Of a stretch of DNA of 50,971 nt, positions 8,194-15,933 are shown piece by piece. Location of the stretch: assembly GCA_022766945.1 (NCBI GenBank), contig JALEOU010000091.1:1-50971 (forward strand), in the 5' to 3' direction. A model generated the notes under the pieces. It was not told the origin of the DNA. It searched no databases and saw only the letters and a list, made by a program, of their open reading frames with translations. Within the stretch, counting starts at the first letter, position 1; every line of letters starts with the position of its first letter. The translations under genes were made by a program, and so were the position numbers. Source of the DNA: Fusicatenibacter sp. GTDB taxonomy: Bacteria > Bacillota > Clostridia > Lachnospirales > Lachnospiraceae.

Positions 8194-8791
8194 CAGAGCA
8201 ATCGAAGTTCTCGTGACCAGTGTAGACAGCAACAGCCTGATCTTCGGCAAAGTACTTGCGGGGGCCATCAGCGGCGTTTTCCAGGCCGGAGCGATCCTGG
8301 GAAGCGGTCTGATCGCTTATCACTTCCAGGCAGATGCCTGGGATCATAAGCTTGATTTCCTGTTTGATATTCCCATGGAGGTATGGGGTGGATTTGTAGT
8401 CTTTGGTATGCTGGGATATCTGCTGTATGCATTTATTTTCGGCATGCTCGGAGCGCTGGTATCAAAGACCGAAGATATCAGCAAATCAGCTACACCGGTT
8501 ACCTTGATTTTTGTGGCTTCTTTTGTGGTGACCATGATGGGTATGATGGACAGTGACAGTATGGTGATGAAAGTGGCATCCTATCTCCCGTTTTCTTCCA
8601 GCAATGCAATGTTTGCGCGGATCGCGCTCGGCAGCGTTTCCGGATGGGAAATAGCGGTTTCGCCCGGTATTTTGCTGCTCAGTGTGATCCTGTGCGGATA
8701 TCTGGCTGCACAGATCTTTCGTTTTGGAACGCTGATGTATGGAAATCCGGTGAAATTTACACATGCTTTAAAGAAGCTAAGAGAGAAATAA
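8183..8791 (+). pseudogene. 3' part of an ABC-2 type transporter permease (NatB-like)
   Basis: A frame of 202 residues starts as if inside a protein: KSNRAIEVLVTSVDSNSLIFGK is a loop conserved in the middle of NatB/ABC-2 permeases, which export drugs or Na+ with a separate ATPase. About four to five hydrophobic segments follow, with the usual C-terminal Mg-GNPVKF-type end. The N-terminal half (first helices and the extracytoplasmic domain) and the cognate ATPase gene are absent. The only start is TTG 8183 with no ribosome binding site. The junction with the 7999 stub is at about 8183-8195. This is best explained by a deletion that fused two neighbouring genes out of frame. Confidence 0.75.
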
Positions 8792-8814
8792 CAGAACAAG
8801 CCATCAAAAGGCAG

Positions 8815-8871
8815 CGGCTTCGGTCAGATCAATATGTAAATCATAAAGATCTGATCGAAGCCGTTTTATTT
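8815..8871 (+). terminator. Strong terminator after the permease remnant
   Basis: A 16-base stem with one mismatch, CGGCTTCGGTCAGATC (8815-8830) and GATCTGATCGAAGCCG (8848-8863), followed by TTTTATTTTTTT. It lies just past the stop of the convergent sugar kinase gene. Confidence 0.9.
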
Positions 8872-8873
8872 TT

Positions 8874-9917
8874 TTAGCGATCCATCTCGGATTGTCTTCC
8901 GATTGTACGATGCGCCTTAATAATGGTATCAATTTCCCGTCTGTTACAGGATGGAAGATCACCGGGGATTGTGTTCTTTACAGAGCCGGTGGCATTTCCA
9001 TAGGACAGAGCCGTCTGGAAGTCATTGGGATTTGCCAGGAGACTGTAGAGAACACCGGAGACATAAGCATCGCCGGAGCCGATCCGGTCAACAACTTCGA
9101 TATCACGGTATGGCTCTTCCTCGTAGAAGGTGTCATCTGCAGCACTGTAGATAACAGAACCAAACGTATGAATCTTCGGACTGTGAACAATGCGCTGAGT
9201 GGAAGCCACAACTGAGATTGGGTATTCCTCTGTGAAACTCTTCATAATTTCATGAGCGGTTCCTTCTTTGAGGAAAGTCAGTCTTGCGGTATCCTCCGAG
9301 CAGAAGAAAATGTCCACGTAAGGAAGAATCTTTTGGATACATTCCCGTGCCTCGTCTCCGGTCCAGAGGTTTCCGCGGAAATTGACGTCAAAAGAAATCA
9401 GTGCGCCATGTTCCTTGAATTTTTTGATCATGGCAATTGCTGTTTCTCTGGTCTTTTCGCAGAGTGCCAGTGTGATACCGCTGGTGTGGAAACAGCGCGC
9501 GGAAGAAAACAGACTCTCATCATAATCGTCCATACTGATCTGCTGGAAGGAAGTGAACATACGATCATAGACGATACGAGGTTTTCTGGGATGTGCGCCA
9601 TTTTCATAGTAATAAGTACCCAGACGGGCAGTCTTTTTCTCATCATAAACCAGATAGTCATCGGATACGCCAAGAAAACGGATCCGGTTTTTGATGTAGG
9701 TGCCAAGGTCATTGGCGGGAAGTTTTGAGATAATACCGGTATGCAGGCCGAGAAGCGATACACCTGATACCACATTCAGTTCCGCGCCGCCGGCTGTCTT
9801 CTGAAATGTTTCGCTGCGAACGAGACGTTCATTGTCCGGTGGAGAGAGGCGCAGAAGCAATTCTCCAAGGGCAAGCAGATCGAATTCTCTTGGTTCCGGC
9901 ATTTTTAATGCATTCAT
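8874..9917 (-). CDS. PfkB family sugar kinase, KDG kinase-like paralogue
   Basis: It has 347 residues. The ribokinase/PfkB fold is marked by an N-terminal GELLLRLSPP strand, the sugar-binding GGAELNVVSGVSLLG motif and the anion-hole/catalytic motif DRIGSGDAYVSGVLY near residue 290, where the aspartate is the base. It resembles 2-keto-3-deoxygluconate kinases, but shares limited identity with the KdgK encoded next upstream (10152-11177), so it may use a related keto-deoxy sugar acid. It is the third gene of the eda-kdgK group on the minus strand, after a 234-base gap containing a palindrome. AAGGAGGG precedes the ATG by 7 bases. Confidence 0.85.
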   Translation of the reverse strand: MNALKMPEPREFDLLALGELLLRLSPPDNERLVRSETFQKTAGGAELNVVSGVSLLGLHTGIISKLPANDLGTYIKNRIRFLGVSDDYLVYDEKKTARLGTYYYENGAHPRKPRIVYDRMFTSFQQISMDDYDESLFSSARCFHTSGITLALCEKTRETAIAMIKKFKEHGALISFDVNFRGNLWTGDEARECIQKILPYVDIFFCSEDTARLTFLKEGTAHEIMKSFTEEYPISVVASTQRIVHSPKIHTFGSVIYSAADDTFYEEEPYRDIEVVDRIGSGDAYVSGVLYSLLANPNDFQTALSYGNATGSVKNTIPGDLPSCNRREIDTIIKAHRTIGRQSEMDR

Positions 9918-9944
9918 GTAAAAACCCTCCTTCTCTTATCATTT

Positions 9945-9962
9945 CATCAGCTTAAGCTGATG
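9945..9962. other. Perfect 18-base palindrome upstream of the second sugar kinase
   Basis: CATCAGCTTAAGCTGATG is a perfect palindrome, about 16 bases upstream of the kinase ribosome binding site. It could be an operator or an RNA hairpin in the eda transcript. It differs from the palindrome at the eda promoter. Confidence 0.55.
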
Positions 9963-10014
9963 GGAAGAGCACATTGAAAAGTGTTCTTTCTTGTATTCCC
10001 CTCAAATACAGATT

Positions 10015-10044
10015 GTGGGATACTGCATGGCAACAGTATCCCAC
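10015..10044. other. Hairpin in the intergenic space between the two kinase genes
   Basis: GTGGGATACTG and CAGTATCCCAC form a perfect 11-base stem with an 8-base loop. No T run follows on either strand, so it is not a standard terminator. It may stabilise or help process the mRNA between the kdgK cistron and the second kinase. Confidence 0.55.
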
Positions 10045-10151
10045 AGGTTCTATAATCAAATCGTGTGTGTGAAAGCAGAGTCCCGGCTCATGGCAGTTGG
10101 TTACCGGGAACCCTGCTGATGGTTGGCATATAGGATTGTATGTGGAAATAC

Positions 10152-11177
10152 TTATCTCTGTACACGTCCGGAAGCATCGCCGCCTGCCAGTTTGAGAACT
10201 TCATCCATGGAAACCATGTTAAAGTCACCTTCGATGGAGTGTTTCAGACAGGAAGCTGCTACAGCAAACTCAATAATTGCCTGAGAGTCATAACCATTTA
10301 AAGTAGCTGCGATTAATCCTCCGCCAAAGCTGTCGCCGCCGCCTACACGGTCAACGATGTGCATTTTATATCTCTTGCTGAAATAGTAATCGGTTCCGTC
10401 GTAAAGCATTGCAGACCAGTTATTGTCATTCGCGGAGATGGACTCGCGTAACGTGATAGCAACTTTTTCAAATCCGAAGCGGTCTGCCAGCTGTTTTGCA
10501 ACATCCTTGTATCCTTCACGGTTCAGTTCACCTGCAGTGATATCCGTGTTGGAAGCTTTGATTCCAAATACATCGGAAGCATCTTCTTCATTTGCAATGC
10601 AGACATCTACATATTTGCAAAGCTCACCCATCACCTGTCCGGCTTTTTCTTTGCTCCAGAGTTTGTTGCGGTAGTTCAGGTCACAGGAGATCTTAACACC
10701 TGCCTCTTTTGCTGCTTTGCAGGCTTCCAGACAGATCTCCGCCACATTATCACCGAGAGCCGGGGTGATACCTGTAAAGTGGAACCACTCTGCACCGTCA
10801 AAAATTTCTTCCCAGTTAAAATCAGCTGCAGTAGCAGTAGCGATGGAAGAACCGGCGCGGTCATAAATAACCTTGGAAGGTCTCTGGGAAGCACCTTTCT
10901 CCAGGAAGTAGATGCCGACACGATCACCGCCGCGGGAAATATAGGAAGTATTGACACCAAATTTACGAAGAGAGTTCACACCAGCCTGTCCGATTTCGTG
11001 TTTCGGCAGTTTGGTAACAAAGTAAGAATCAAATCCGTAATTTGCAAGAGATACGGATACGTTTGCTTCGCCGCCGCCGTAGGTTGCACCATAGGACTCA
11101 GCCTGCACAAAACGGTAATATCCTTCAGGTGCCAGTCTTAACATAATTTCACCAAATGTAACTACTTTCTTTGCCAT
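10152..11177 (-). CDS. kdgK: 2-keto-3-deoxygluconate kinase
   Basis: PfkB family kinase of 341 residues that phosphorylates 2-keto-3-deoxygluconate to KDPG, the substrate of the aldolase encoded 20 bases upstream. Visible motifs: VVTFGEIMLRLAP at the N-terminus, the sugar-binding GGGEANVSVSLANYG, ISCDLNYRNKLW, and the catalytic DRVGGGDSFGGGL near residue 285. Pairing with eda supports KDG over fructose or ribose as substrate. GGAG lies 9 bases before the ATG. This is a step in pectin and hexuronate breakdown or the Entner-Doudoroff branch. Confidence 0.92.
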   Translation of the reverse strand: MAKKVVTFGEIMLRLAPEGYYRFVQAESYGATYGGGEANVSVSLANYGFDSYFVTKLPKHEIGQAGVNSLRKFGVNTSYISRGGDRVGIYFLEKGASQRPSKVIYDRAGSSIATATAADFNWEEIFDGAEWFHFTGITPALGDNVAEICLEACKAAKEAGVKISCDLNYRNKLWSKEKAGQVMGELCKYVDVCIANEEDASDVFGIKASNTDITAGELNREGYKDVAKQLADRFGFEKVAITLRESISANDNNWSAMLYDGTDYYFSKRYKMHIVDRVGGGDSFGGGLIAATLNGYDSQAIIEFAVAASCLKHSIEGDFNMVSMDEVLKLAGGDASGRVQR

Positions 11178-11197
11178 GGTTTTTGTTCTCCTTTTAC

Positions 11198-12157
11198 TTA
11201 TTTATTTACCAGATGTACAGCAAATCCACCGATCTCATCCTGCAGATATACAAAATTCATTTTACCATTTTTATAAGTTACGGTGTCCTCGTCAAATTTG
11301 TATCCCTGGGATTCCAGATAGTTCTTTGCGCGGAGTACGCTGTTGGTTCCTACGGAAATATGACCGTAAGTTCCGCGGCCGTTGCTGTTCATGATCTCAA
11401 TTCCCTTGCCTGCAAAAAAGGATTTACTTCTCTTATCCTTTGCAAATCCAAAGATTGCTCCGAAGGTATCTGCAATTTTCTCTGCTTCCTCAGCAGAAGA
11501 AGCATTGATTCCGACATGAGTTACCTCAAAGCCCAGCATCGTCTGAACCGCTTCTTTGGTGAGATCACGGATCTTATCAAAGTCACCTGCTTTTACTAGA
11601 TCACCTTTTACCATCCAGCTTCCGCCGCAGGCGATGATCTTGTCAAATGCAAGATAATCATTGATATTCTTTGCATTAATTCCGCCGGTAGGCATAAACT
11701 TCATGGTAGTATACGGCGCAGCCATTGCCTTGATCATGGCAAGTCCGCCAGCTGCCTCTGCAGGGAAAAATTTCACAACGTCCAGACCGAAGGAAAGTGC
11801 AGCCTCAATATCACTGGGATTGGTGGTACCAGGAGTAATCGGAATGCCCTTGTCCACACAATACTTTACAACAACCGGATTGAGACCCGGGCTCACGATA
11901 AACTTGGCACCTGCATTCACAGCACGGTCTACCTGCTCGGTGGTGAGAACCGTACCTGCACCTACCAGCATATTCGGAAATTTCTCAGCCATGATGCGGA
12001 TGGATTCTTCTGCAGCTGCGGTACGGAAAGTAACTTCTGCACAGGGAAGTCCGCCTTCACACAGAGCCTTTGCCAGAGGCTCTGCATCTTTGGCATCTTC
12101 CAAAACAACAACAGGTACAATACCGATTTTCTGAATCTCTTCTAAGATTGCATTCAT
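11198..12157 (-). CDS. eda: KDPG/KHG aldolase with a C-terminal VOC (glyoxalase-fold) domain
   Basis: It has 319 residues, about 110 more than ordinary Eda. Residues 1-205 are the trimeric class I aldolase that splits KDPG to pyruvate and glyceraldehyde 3-phosphate: E41 (EVTFRT), the Schiff-base lysine K129 (DVVKFFPAEAAGG) and the phosphate site PTGGIN are all present. Residues about 211-319 resemble a vicinal-oxygen-chelate module (THVGIN, then GTYGHISVGTNSVLRA). Histidines are present at two expected metal positions, but the usual final glutamate is replaced in GGFAVHLV. The start is ATG 12157 with GGAG 9 bases upstream; a longer frame to 12193 lacks a site. First gene of the operon eda-kdgK-second kinase. 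Confidence 0.93.
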   Translation of the reverse strand: MNAILEEIQKIGIVPVVVLEDAKDAEPLAKALCEGGLPCAEVTFRTAAAEESIRIMAEKFPNMLVGAGTVLTTEQVDRAVNAGAKFIVSPGLNPVVVKYCVDKGIPITPGTTNPSDIEAALSFGLDVVKFFPAEAAGGLAMIKAMAAPYTTMKFMPTGGINAKNINDYLAFDKIIACGGSWMVKGDLVKAGDFDKIRDLTKEAVQTMLGFEVTHVGINASSAEEAEKIADTFGAIFGFAKDKRSKSFFAGKGIEIMNSNGRGTYGHISVGTNSVLRAKNYLESQGYKFDEDTVTYKNGKMNFVYLQDEIGGFAVHLVNK

Positions 12158-12184
12158 AAGTTTGTTCTCCTTTTTGGTAGAAAT

Positions 12185-12262
12185 TGGTTTCATAATGTGG
12201 AACGTGGTTTCACGATGTAATACTTTATGATTCCATTATAACCTCGTATAGAAAAAAGTCAA
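12185..12262 (-). promoter_or_regulatory. Promoter and likely operator of the eda-kdgK operon
   Basis: On the minus strand, TTGACT (12257-12262) and TATAAT (12235-12240) are 16 bases apart. Downstream of the -10 box is the near-perfect palindrome GTGGAAC-GTG-GTTTCAC (12197-12213). The motif TGGTTTCA-N2-ATGT also occurs twice as a direct repeat (12185-12198 and 12205-12218), 20 bases apart. The position suits a repressor; the divergent IclR gene is the natural candidate. Confidence 0.75.
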
Positions 12263-12383
12263 GGATGTTTGCAGAAAAAAACAATGAAAAATTCACCCCC
12301 TGTTTTTTGTGAAAAATGACGAAAAAACTGCGATTTTTCAAGCAAAACGTTGAATTTCCTGTTGCCAAATAGAAAATACGCAG

Positions 12384-12435
12384 TTGCCTGAAAAAAAAGG
12401 TTGTGGTACAATGCGTTTAGGAACGATGGTTTTAC
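12384..12435 (+). promoter_or_regulatory. Promoter of the iclR-type gene with an operator-like motif
   Basis: TTGCCT (12384-12389) and TACAAT (12407-12412) with a 17-base spacer. GGAACGATGGTTTTAC at 12420-12435, just past the -10 box, resembles GGAACGTGGTTTCAC at the eda promoter with one inserted base and one substitution. This supports shared control of the divergent genes. Confidence 0.7.
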
Positions 12436-12454
12436 GGGAAAGAGAGTTTTATAC

Positions 12455-13237
12455 ATGATCGAGGATCAGAAAAAGCATGAAGAGGAGAAAAACCCGATTC
12501 AGGTGGCGGATCGCCTGTTCCAGACGATGGAAGTCATGGCAGAAACCGGATCGGTGGGTCTGGTAGAACTTGCCAATCAACTGGACCTTCACAAAAGTAC
12601 AGTGCATCGGATTCTGAACTCTCTGATTTATATGGGATATGCAAAGCAGGATCCTGAGACTGGAAAGTATGGACTTACGTTTAAACTGCTGGAGCTTTCG
12701 AATCAGCTGATTGCGCATGTGGATGTCATTGAAGCAGTGCGTCCATATCTGAAGAGGCTGATGCAGCAGACTGGAGAAACCGTACATTTTGTTCAGAAGG
12801 ATGGGAATGATGCAGTATATATTGATAAGGTAGAATCTCATCAGAATTCTGTTCGGATGGTTTCCCGAGTCGGCAGCCGGATTCCCCTGTATTGTTCCGG
12901 TGTGGGTAAGACCATGGCGGCGGAGATGACGGAAGAAGAAGTGAAAAAAATGTGGGAGGGGAGCGATGTCAGGAAGATGACGCCCCATACCATTACGGAT
13001 TTTGATGAATTTATGCAGTGTCTGGAAGAGGTAAGAAGAAAAGGTTATGCACTGGACAATGAGGAGAATGAGCTTGGCGTTCGGTGTATTGCAGCGGGAA
13101 TTCCGGATTACAAAGGGAGGCCCAAGTATGCTTTCAGCATATCTGCTCCGGTAAACCGGATGACGGATGAGCGCATTCGTGAATTATCATCCTATGTACT
13201 CGAGATGAAAGAAGAAATCCGTAAAGAAATCTTTTGA
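12455..13237 (+). CDS. IclR family transcriptional regulator, KdgR-like
   Basis: It has 260 residues. The N-terminal winged helix-turn-helix spans about 20-85 (SVGLVELANQLDLHKSTVHRI then LNSLIYMGYAKQD). The C-terminal IclR effector domain starts near 95 and contains SRIPLYCSGVGKTMAA and the LDNEENELGVRCIAA core. IclR members such as KdgR bind keto-deoxy sugar acids. Divergent placement beside eda-kdgK, with similar motifs at both promoters, makes it the likely regulator of KDG catabolism. ATG 12455 is chosen; the alternative TTG at 12401 lies upstream of the -10 box and cannot be translated from this promoter. Confidence 0.9.
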   Translation: MIEDQKKHEEEKNPIQVADRLFQTMEVMAETGSVGLVELANQLDLHKSTVHRILNSLIYMGYAKQDPETGKYGLTFKLLELSNQLIAHVDVIEAVRPYLKRLMQQTGETVHFVQKDGNDAVYIDKVESHQNSVRMVSRVGSRIPLYCSGVGKTMAAEMTEEEVKKMWEGSDVRKMTPHTITDFDEFMQCLEEVRRKGYALDNEENELGVRCIAAGIPDYKGRPKYAFSISAPVNRMTDERIRELSSYVLEMKEEIRKEIF

Positions 13238-13282
13238 TTTTATATAACCAACGAATGAGATCAAATTGATACAGTCAAATAA

Positions 13283-13343
13283 AAAGCCCTGTTTTCCTTC
13301 AGCATCTGATGAACAGTGATCAGAAGGAGAACAGGGCTTTTTT
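13283..13343. terminator. Bidirectional terminator between the iclR-type gene and threonine aldolase
   Basis: An 18-base stem, AAAGCCCTGTTTTCCTTC (13283-13300) against GAAGGAGAACAGGGCTTT (13323-13340), flanked by A and T runs. The genes on both sides are convergent. Confidence 0.92.
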
Positions 13344-13360
13344 GGAAACTGCAGATGATT

Positions 13361-14407
13361 TTAATCCGGCAGTGTGTTGATTGTATGGATCAGAGAATCC
13401 ACATCCTCTGTGCGGGTTGCCCAGGAAGTGCAAATACGGATTGCACTGTGGGAGTCATCCACTCTGCATTGATATGTCACGGAAAAGTTTTGCGTAAGAG
13501 CAGCAATGGCTTTATCAGGGAGAATCACAAAGATCTGGTTTGCGGTAGTTTCTACCAGATAAGGATATCCTTTTTGTGTAAGAGCATAGCGGATCTGATC
13601 AGCCAGACGGTCAGCATGCTTTGCCAGAGAAAGATAGAGTTCCATATTGCTTTTCAAAAGTTCCACAAACTGGATTCCAAGCAGCCGTCCCTTTGCAAGC
13701 ATGCCGCCTTTTTGCTTGATCATATAACGGAAATCCTTCTGAAGTTCCTGATTTATGATCACTACAGCCTCCCCGAAAAGAGCGCCGCATTTGGTTCCGC
13801 CCATATAAAATACATCGCAGAAGGATGCAAGGTCGGCAAGCGCAAGATCATTTTCTTCGGCAGCGAGACCATAGCTTAAACGTGCGCCGTCGAGAAAGAG
13901 GTAGAGACCGCATTCACGGCATACGTTGTGAATTTCTTCCAGCTCTTTTCTGGAATAAAGCGTTCCAAGCTCCGAGGGACTGGAGAGATATACCATCTTC
14001 GGCTGTACGATATGTTCAAACGCATCATTGTTTGCCTGGTCGTAATAGGCCATCTGAATCTGCCTGGCGCTGATTTTTCCATTTACTGACGGAAGAGAGA
14101 GCACTTTATGTCCTGTGGCTTCCACAGCTCCTGTTTCGTGAAGATGGATATGGCCGGTATCTGCGCAGAGGACACCCTGATAGGGGCGAAGCGCGGAGGA
14201 AATTACCGTAAGATTTGCCTGGGTTCCACCCACCAGAAAATGAACAGCGGCATCCGGACAATGACAGAGAGTTCGGATCAGATCGGCAGCCTCTTTGCAG
14301 TAGGCATCTTCTCCATATCCCGGCGTTTGCTCCAGATTTGTCTCTGAGAGTTTCTGAAGAATGTGTGGATGTGCACCTTCATTATAATCGCAGTTAAAAT
14401 AAATCAT
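13361..14407 (-). CDS. Low-specificity L-threonine aldolase / beta-eliminating lyase family
   Basis: PLP enzyme of 348 residues, the normal length. The cofactor lysine lies in VFYMGGTKCGALFG, the ring aspartate in YLFLDGARLSYGL, and a glycine-rich HFLVGGTQANL loop binds the PLP phosphate. Family members cleave L-threonine or allo-threonine to glycine and acetaldehyde; some relatives act on other beta-hydroxy amino acids, so the exact substrate is open. It follows the tRNA-editing-like gene by 39 bases on the minus strand, probably one transcript, ending at the shared terminator near 13300. AAAGGA precedes the ATG. Confidence 0.9.
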   Translation of the reverse strand: MIYFNCDYNEGAHPHILQKLSETNLEQTPGYGEDAYCKEAADLIRTLCHCPDAAVHFLVGGTQANLTVISSALRPYQGVLCADTGHIHLHETGAVEATGHKVLSLPSVNGKISARQIQMAYYDQANNDAFEHIVQPKMVYLSSPSELGTLYSRKELEEIHNVCRECGLYLFLDGARLSYGLAAEENDLALADLASFCDVFYMGGTKCGALFGEAVVIINQELQKDFRYMIKQKGGMLAKGRLLGIQFVELLKSNMELYLSLAKHADRLADQIRYALTQKGYPYLVETTANQIFVILPDKAIAALTQNFSVTYQCRVDDSHSAIRICTSWATRTEDVDSLIHTINTLPD

Positions 14408-14446
14408 TTTCTGATAATCCTTTCTTATTTTATATGCTGACGATAT

Positions 14447-14980
14447 CTATCCATTGATGATGCGATAATCATGACCTGTTGCGGGCAAAAATTTTTCGAA
14501 GACATCTGAAGTTTTAAGCCGAAGGCTTGAAGTGTTTACACAGGGATGACATCCCAGATATTCTTCAGACAGCACATCAAGGTCGACCAGCAGATGGACA
14601 TGATGCTCTGTGTCATTCATCAATCCCAGTACACTGACAGAACCAGGCAGAATGCCAAGATACTGCTGCATATGCTCTGCGTCTGCAAAGGAAAGACGTG
14701 AAGAGCCAATCTGATGAGAAATGCTGCTTGTTCTGAACTTTTTTTCACCGGGCAGCATGAGCAGATAGAAGGTGTCTTTGGCAGAATTTGTAAGAAAAAG
14801 ATTCTTACACATATGAATCCGGAGAATCTGATCCATACCTGCACAGTCTTCCATGGTTCGCAAAGGAGGGTGATCTGCACGCTCATATGGAATTTCCAGG
14901 CGTTCCAGAAAATCGTAGACAGCCACTTCAGAAGGCAGGCGGGATGAGAGGTCCGCAGGTTTGGTAGTATATAATTGCAT
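14447..14980 (-). CDS. YbaK/ProX-type aminoacyl-tRNA deacylase (PrdX-like)
   Basis: It has 177 residues, a single-domain relative of the editing domain of prolyl-tRNA synthetase. Visible landmarks are the conserved lysine of CKNLFLTN (K59), LMLPGEKKFR and the glycine-histidine-proline loop LGCHPCVNTSSLRL near 142-155. Known relatives hydrolyse Ala-tRNA-Pro (ProXp-ala, PrdX) or Cys-tRNA-Pro (YbaK) as a stand-alone proofreading factor in the cytoplasm; which aminoacyl-tRNA this one edits is unknown. AAGGAG sits 8 bases before the ATG. It heads a two-gene unit with the threonine aldolase-like gene. Confidence 0.87.
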   Translation of the reverse strand: MQLYTTKPADLSSRLPSEVAVYDFLERLEIPYERADHPPLRTMEDCAGMDQILRIHMCKNLFLTNSAKDTFYLLMLPGEKKFRTSSISHQIGSSRLSFADAEHMQQYLGILPGSVSVLGLMNDTEHHVHLLVDLDVLSEEYLGCHPCVNTSSLRLKTSDVFEKFLPATGHDYRIING

Positions 14981-15077
14981 GTTGTGATCTCCTTTTTATG
15001 TCAGGAATATTTTAGCATTCTTTCGGCATATTTACCAGTAAATTGAAAAAAAACAGCCGAAAAAAGCCGGATCGATG

Positions 15078-15106
15078 GTTGTTGAACAGGGGATGAAATG
15101 ATACAC
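15078..15106 (+). promoter_or_regulatory. Likely promoter of the MBL hydrolase gene
   Basis: TTGTTG (15078-15083) and TACACT (15101-15106) with a 17-base spacer, about 60 bases before the ATG. Both boxes are imperfect. Confidence 0.5.
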
Positions 15107-15169
15107 TGGTAACAGCCGCGAAAATACAGGTATGGTTTTTGGGGATGATATATTTCAAGAGGTGATAGG

Positions 15170-15910
15170 ATGAAGATTCACTATTTGAAGCACAGCGGTT
15201 TTTTTCTGGAATGGGAAAACTGCGGAGTGCTCTTTGATTATTGGAAAGGAAAACTGCCGGAAACAATCCGGGATCGGGAATTGTTTATCTTTGCGAGTCA
15301 TGTGCACGAAGATCATTTTAACCCGGCAATTTTTGATTTGAGGCTTCCCGGCCATGAGGTTCATTATATTCTGTCCCATGACATTCGAAGGAAGGTTAAT
15401 AGAATGACAGACCGGGAGATTCCCGTGGATCAGATCACGTATGTTCGCCCGGGAGAAGAGTTGATTTTGCAGGATCTGCAGGAAAATTCGATTGTAGTGA
15501 AAACACTGCGCTCTACAGATTGTGGGGTTGCGTTTTTGGTTAACTGCCAGGGAGAAAACTATTTTCACGCCGGAGATCTGAACTGTTGGACATGGCCTGA
15601 CGACACCAAACAGCACAGAAATCAGATGGTGGCGGAATATCAAAGAGAAATTGATAAGCTGAAAGAAACTGCTGTCAAAGCAGCTTTTCTTCCGCTGGAT
15701 CCCAGGCTGGAGGCGGAGTATGACAGAGGTATTCGATATTTTTTAAGGCATGTGAGAACAGAGCAGATCTATCCGATGCATCTGTGGGAAAAATACAGTA
15801 CTGTCGGGAAATTCAGGAACAGTCTGCCGGAGGAAGAACGTAAAATCATCGTAGAAATCAATGCTCCGGGAATGATATTTGAGGAAGCCTCTGCAGAGCA
15901 AAGAGGATAG
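15170..15910 (+). CDS. MBL-fold metallo-hydrolase, UlaG-like
   Basis: It has 246 residues. The zinc motif HxHxDH is present as SHVHEDHF near residue 43, preceded by a short UlaG-type N-terminal strand (IHYLKHSGFFLEWE). Further ligands probably include the aspartate and histidine of YFHAGDLNCW and the histidine of IYPMHLWEKY. The compact fold with no signal peptide suggests a cytoplasmic hydrolase; the substrate is not known. AGAGGTGATAGG precedes the ATG. It is followed after 23 bases by the DUF3786 gene, so the two are probably cotranscribed. Confidence 0.85.
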   Translation: MKIHYLKHSGFFLEWENCGVLFDYWKGKLPETIRDRELFIFASHVHEDHFNPAIFDLRLPGHEVHYILSHDIRRKVNRMTDREIPVDQITYVRPGEELILQDLQENSIVVKTLRSTDCGVAFLVNCQGENYFHAGDLNCWTWPDDTKQHRNQMVAEYQREIDKLKETAVKAAFLPLDPRLEAEYDRGIRYFLRHVRTEQIYPMHLWEKYSTVGKFRNSLPEEERKIIVEINAPGMIFEEASAEQRG

Positions 15911-15933
15911 GAGAAAAGCAAACAGGTGGAAAA

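Noticed and set aside
10015-10044. Hairpin between the two kinase genes as a terminator
   Set aside because: The stem is perfect but no T run follows on either strand, so I list it as a hairpin of unknown role.
14108-14397. Plus-strand frames over the threonine aldolase gene
   Set aside because: They are short, lack ribosome sites and are opposite a gene with all PLP-enzyme motifs.
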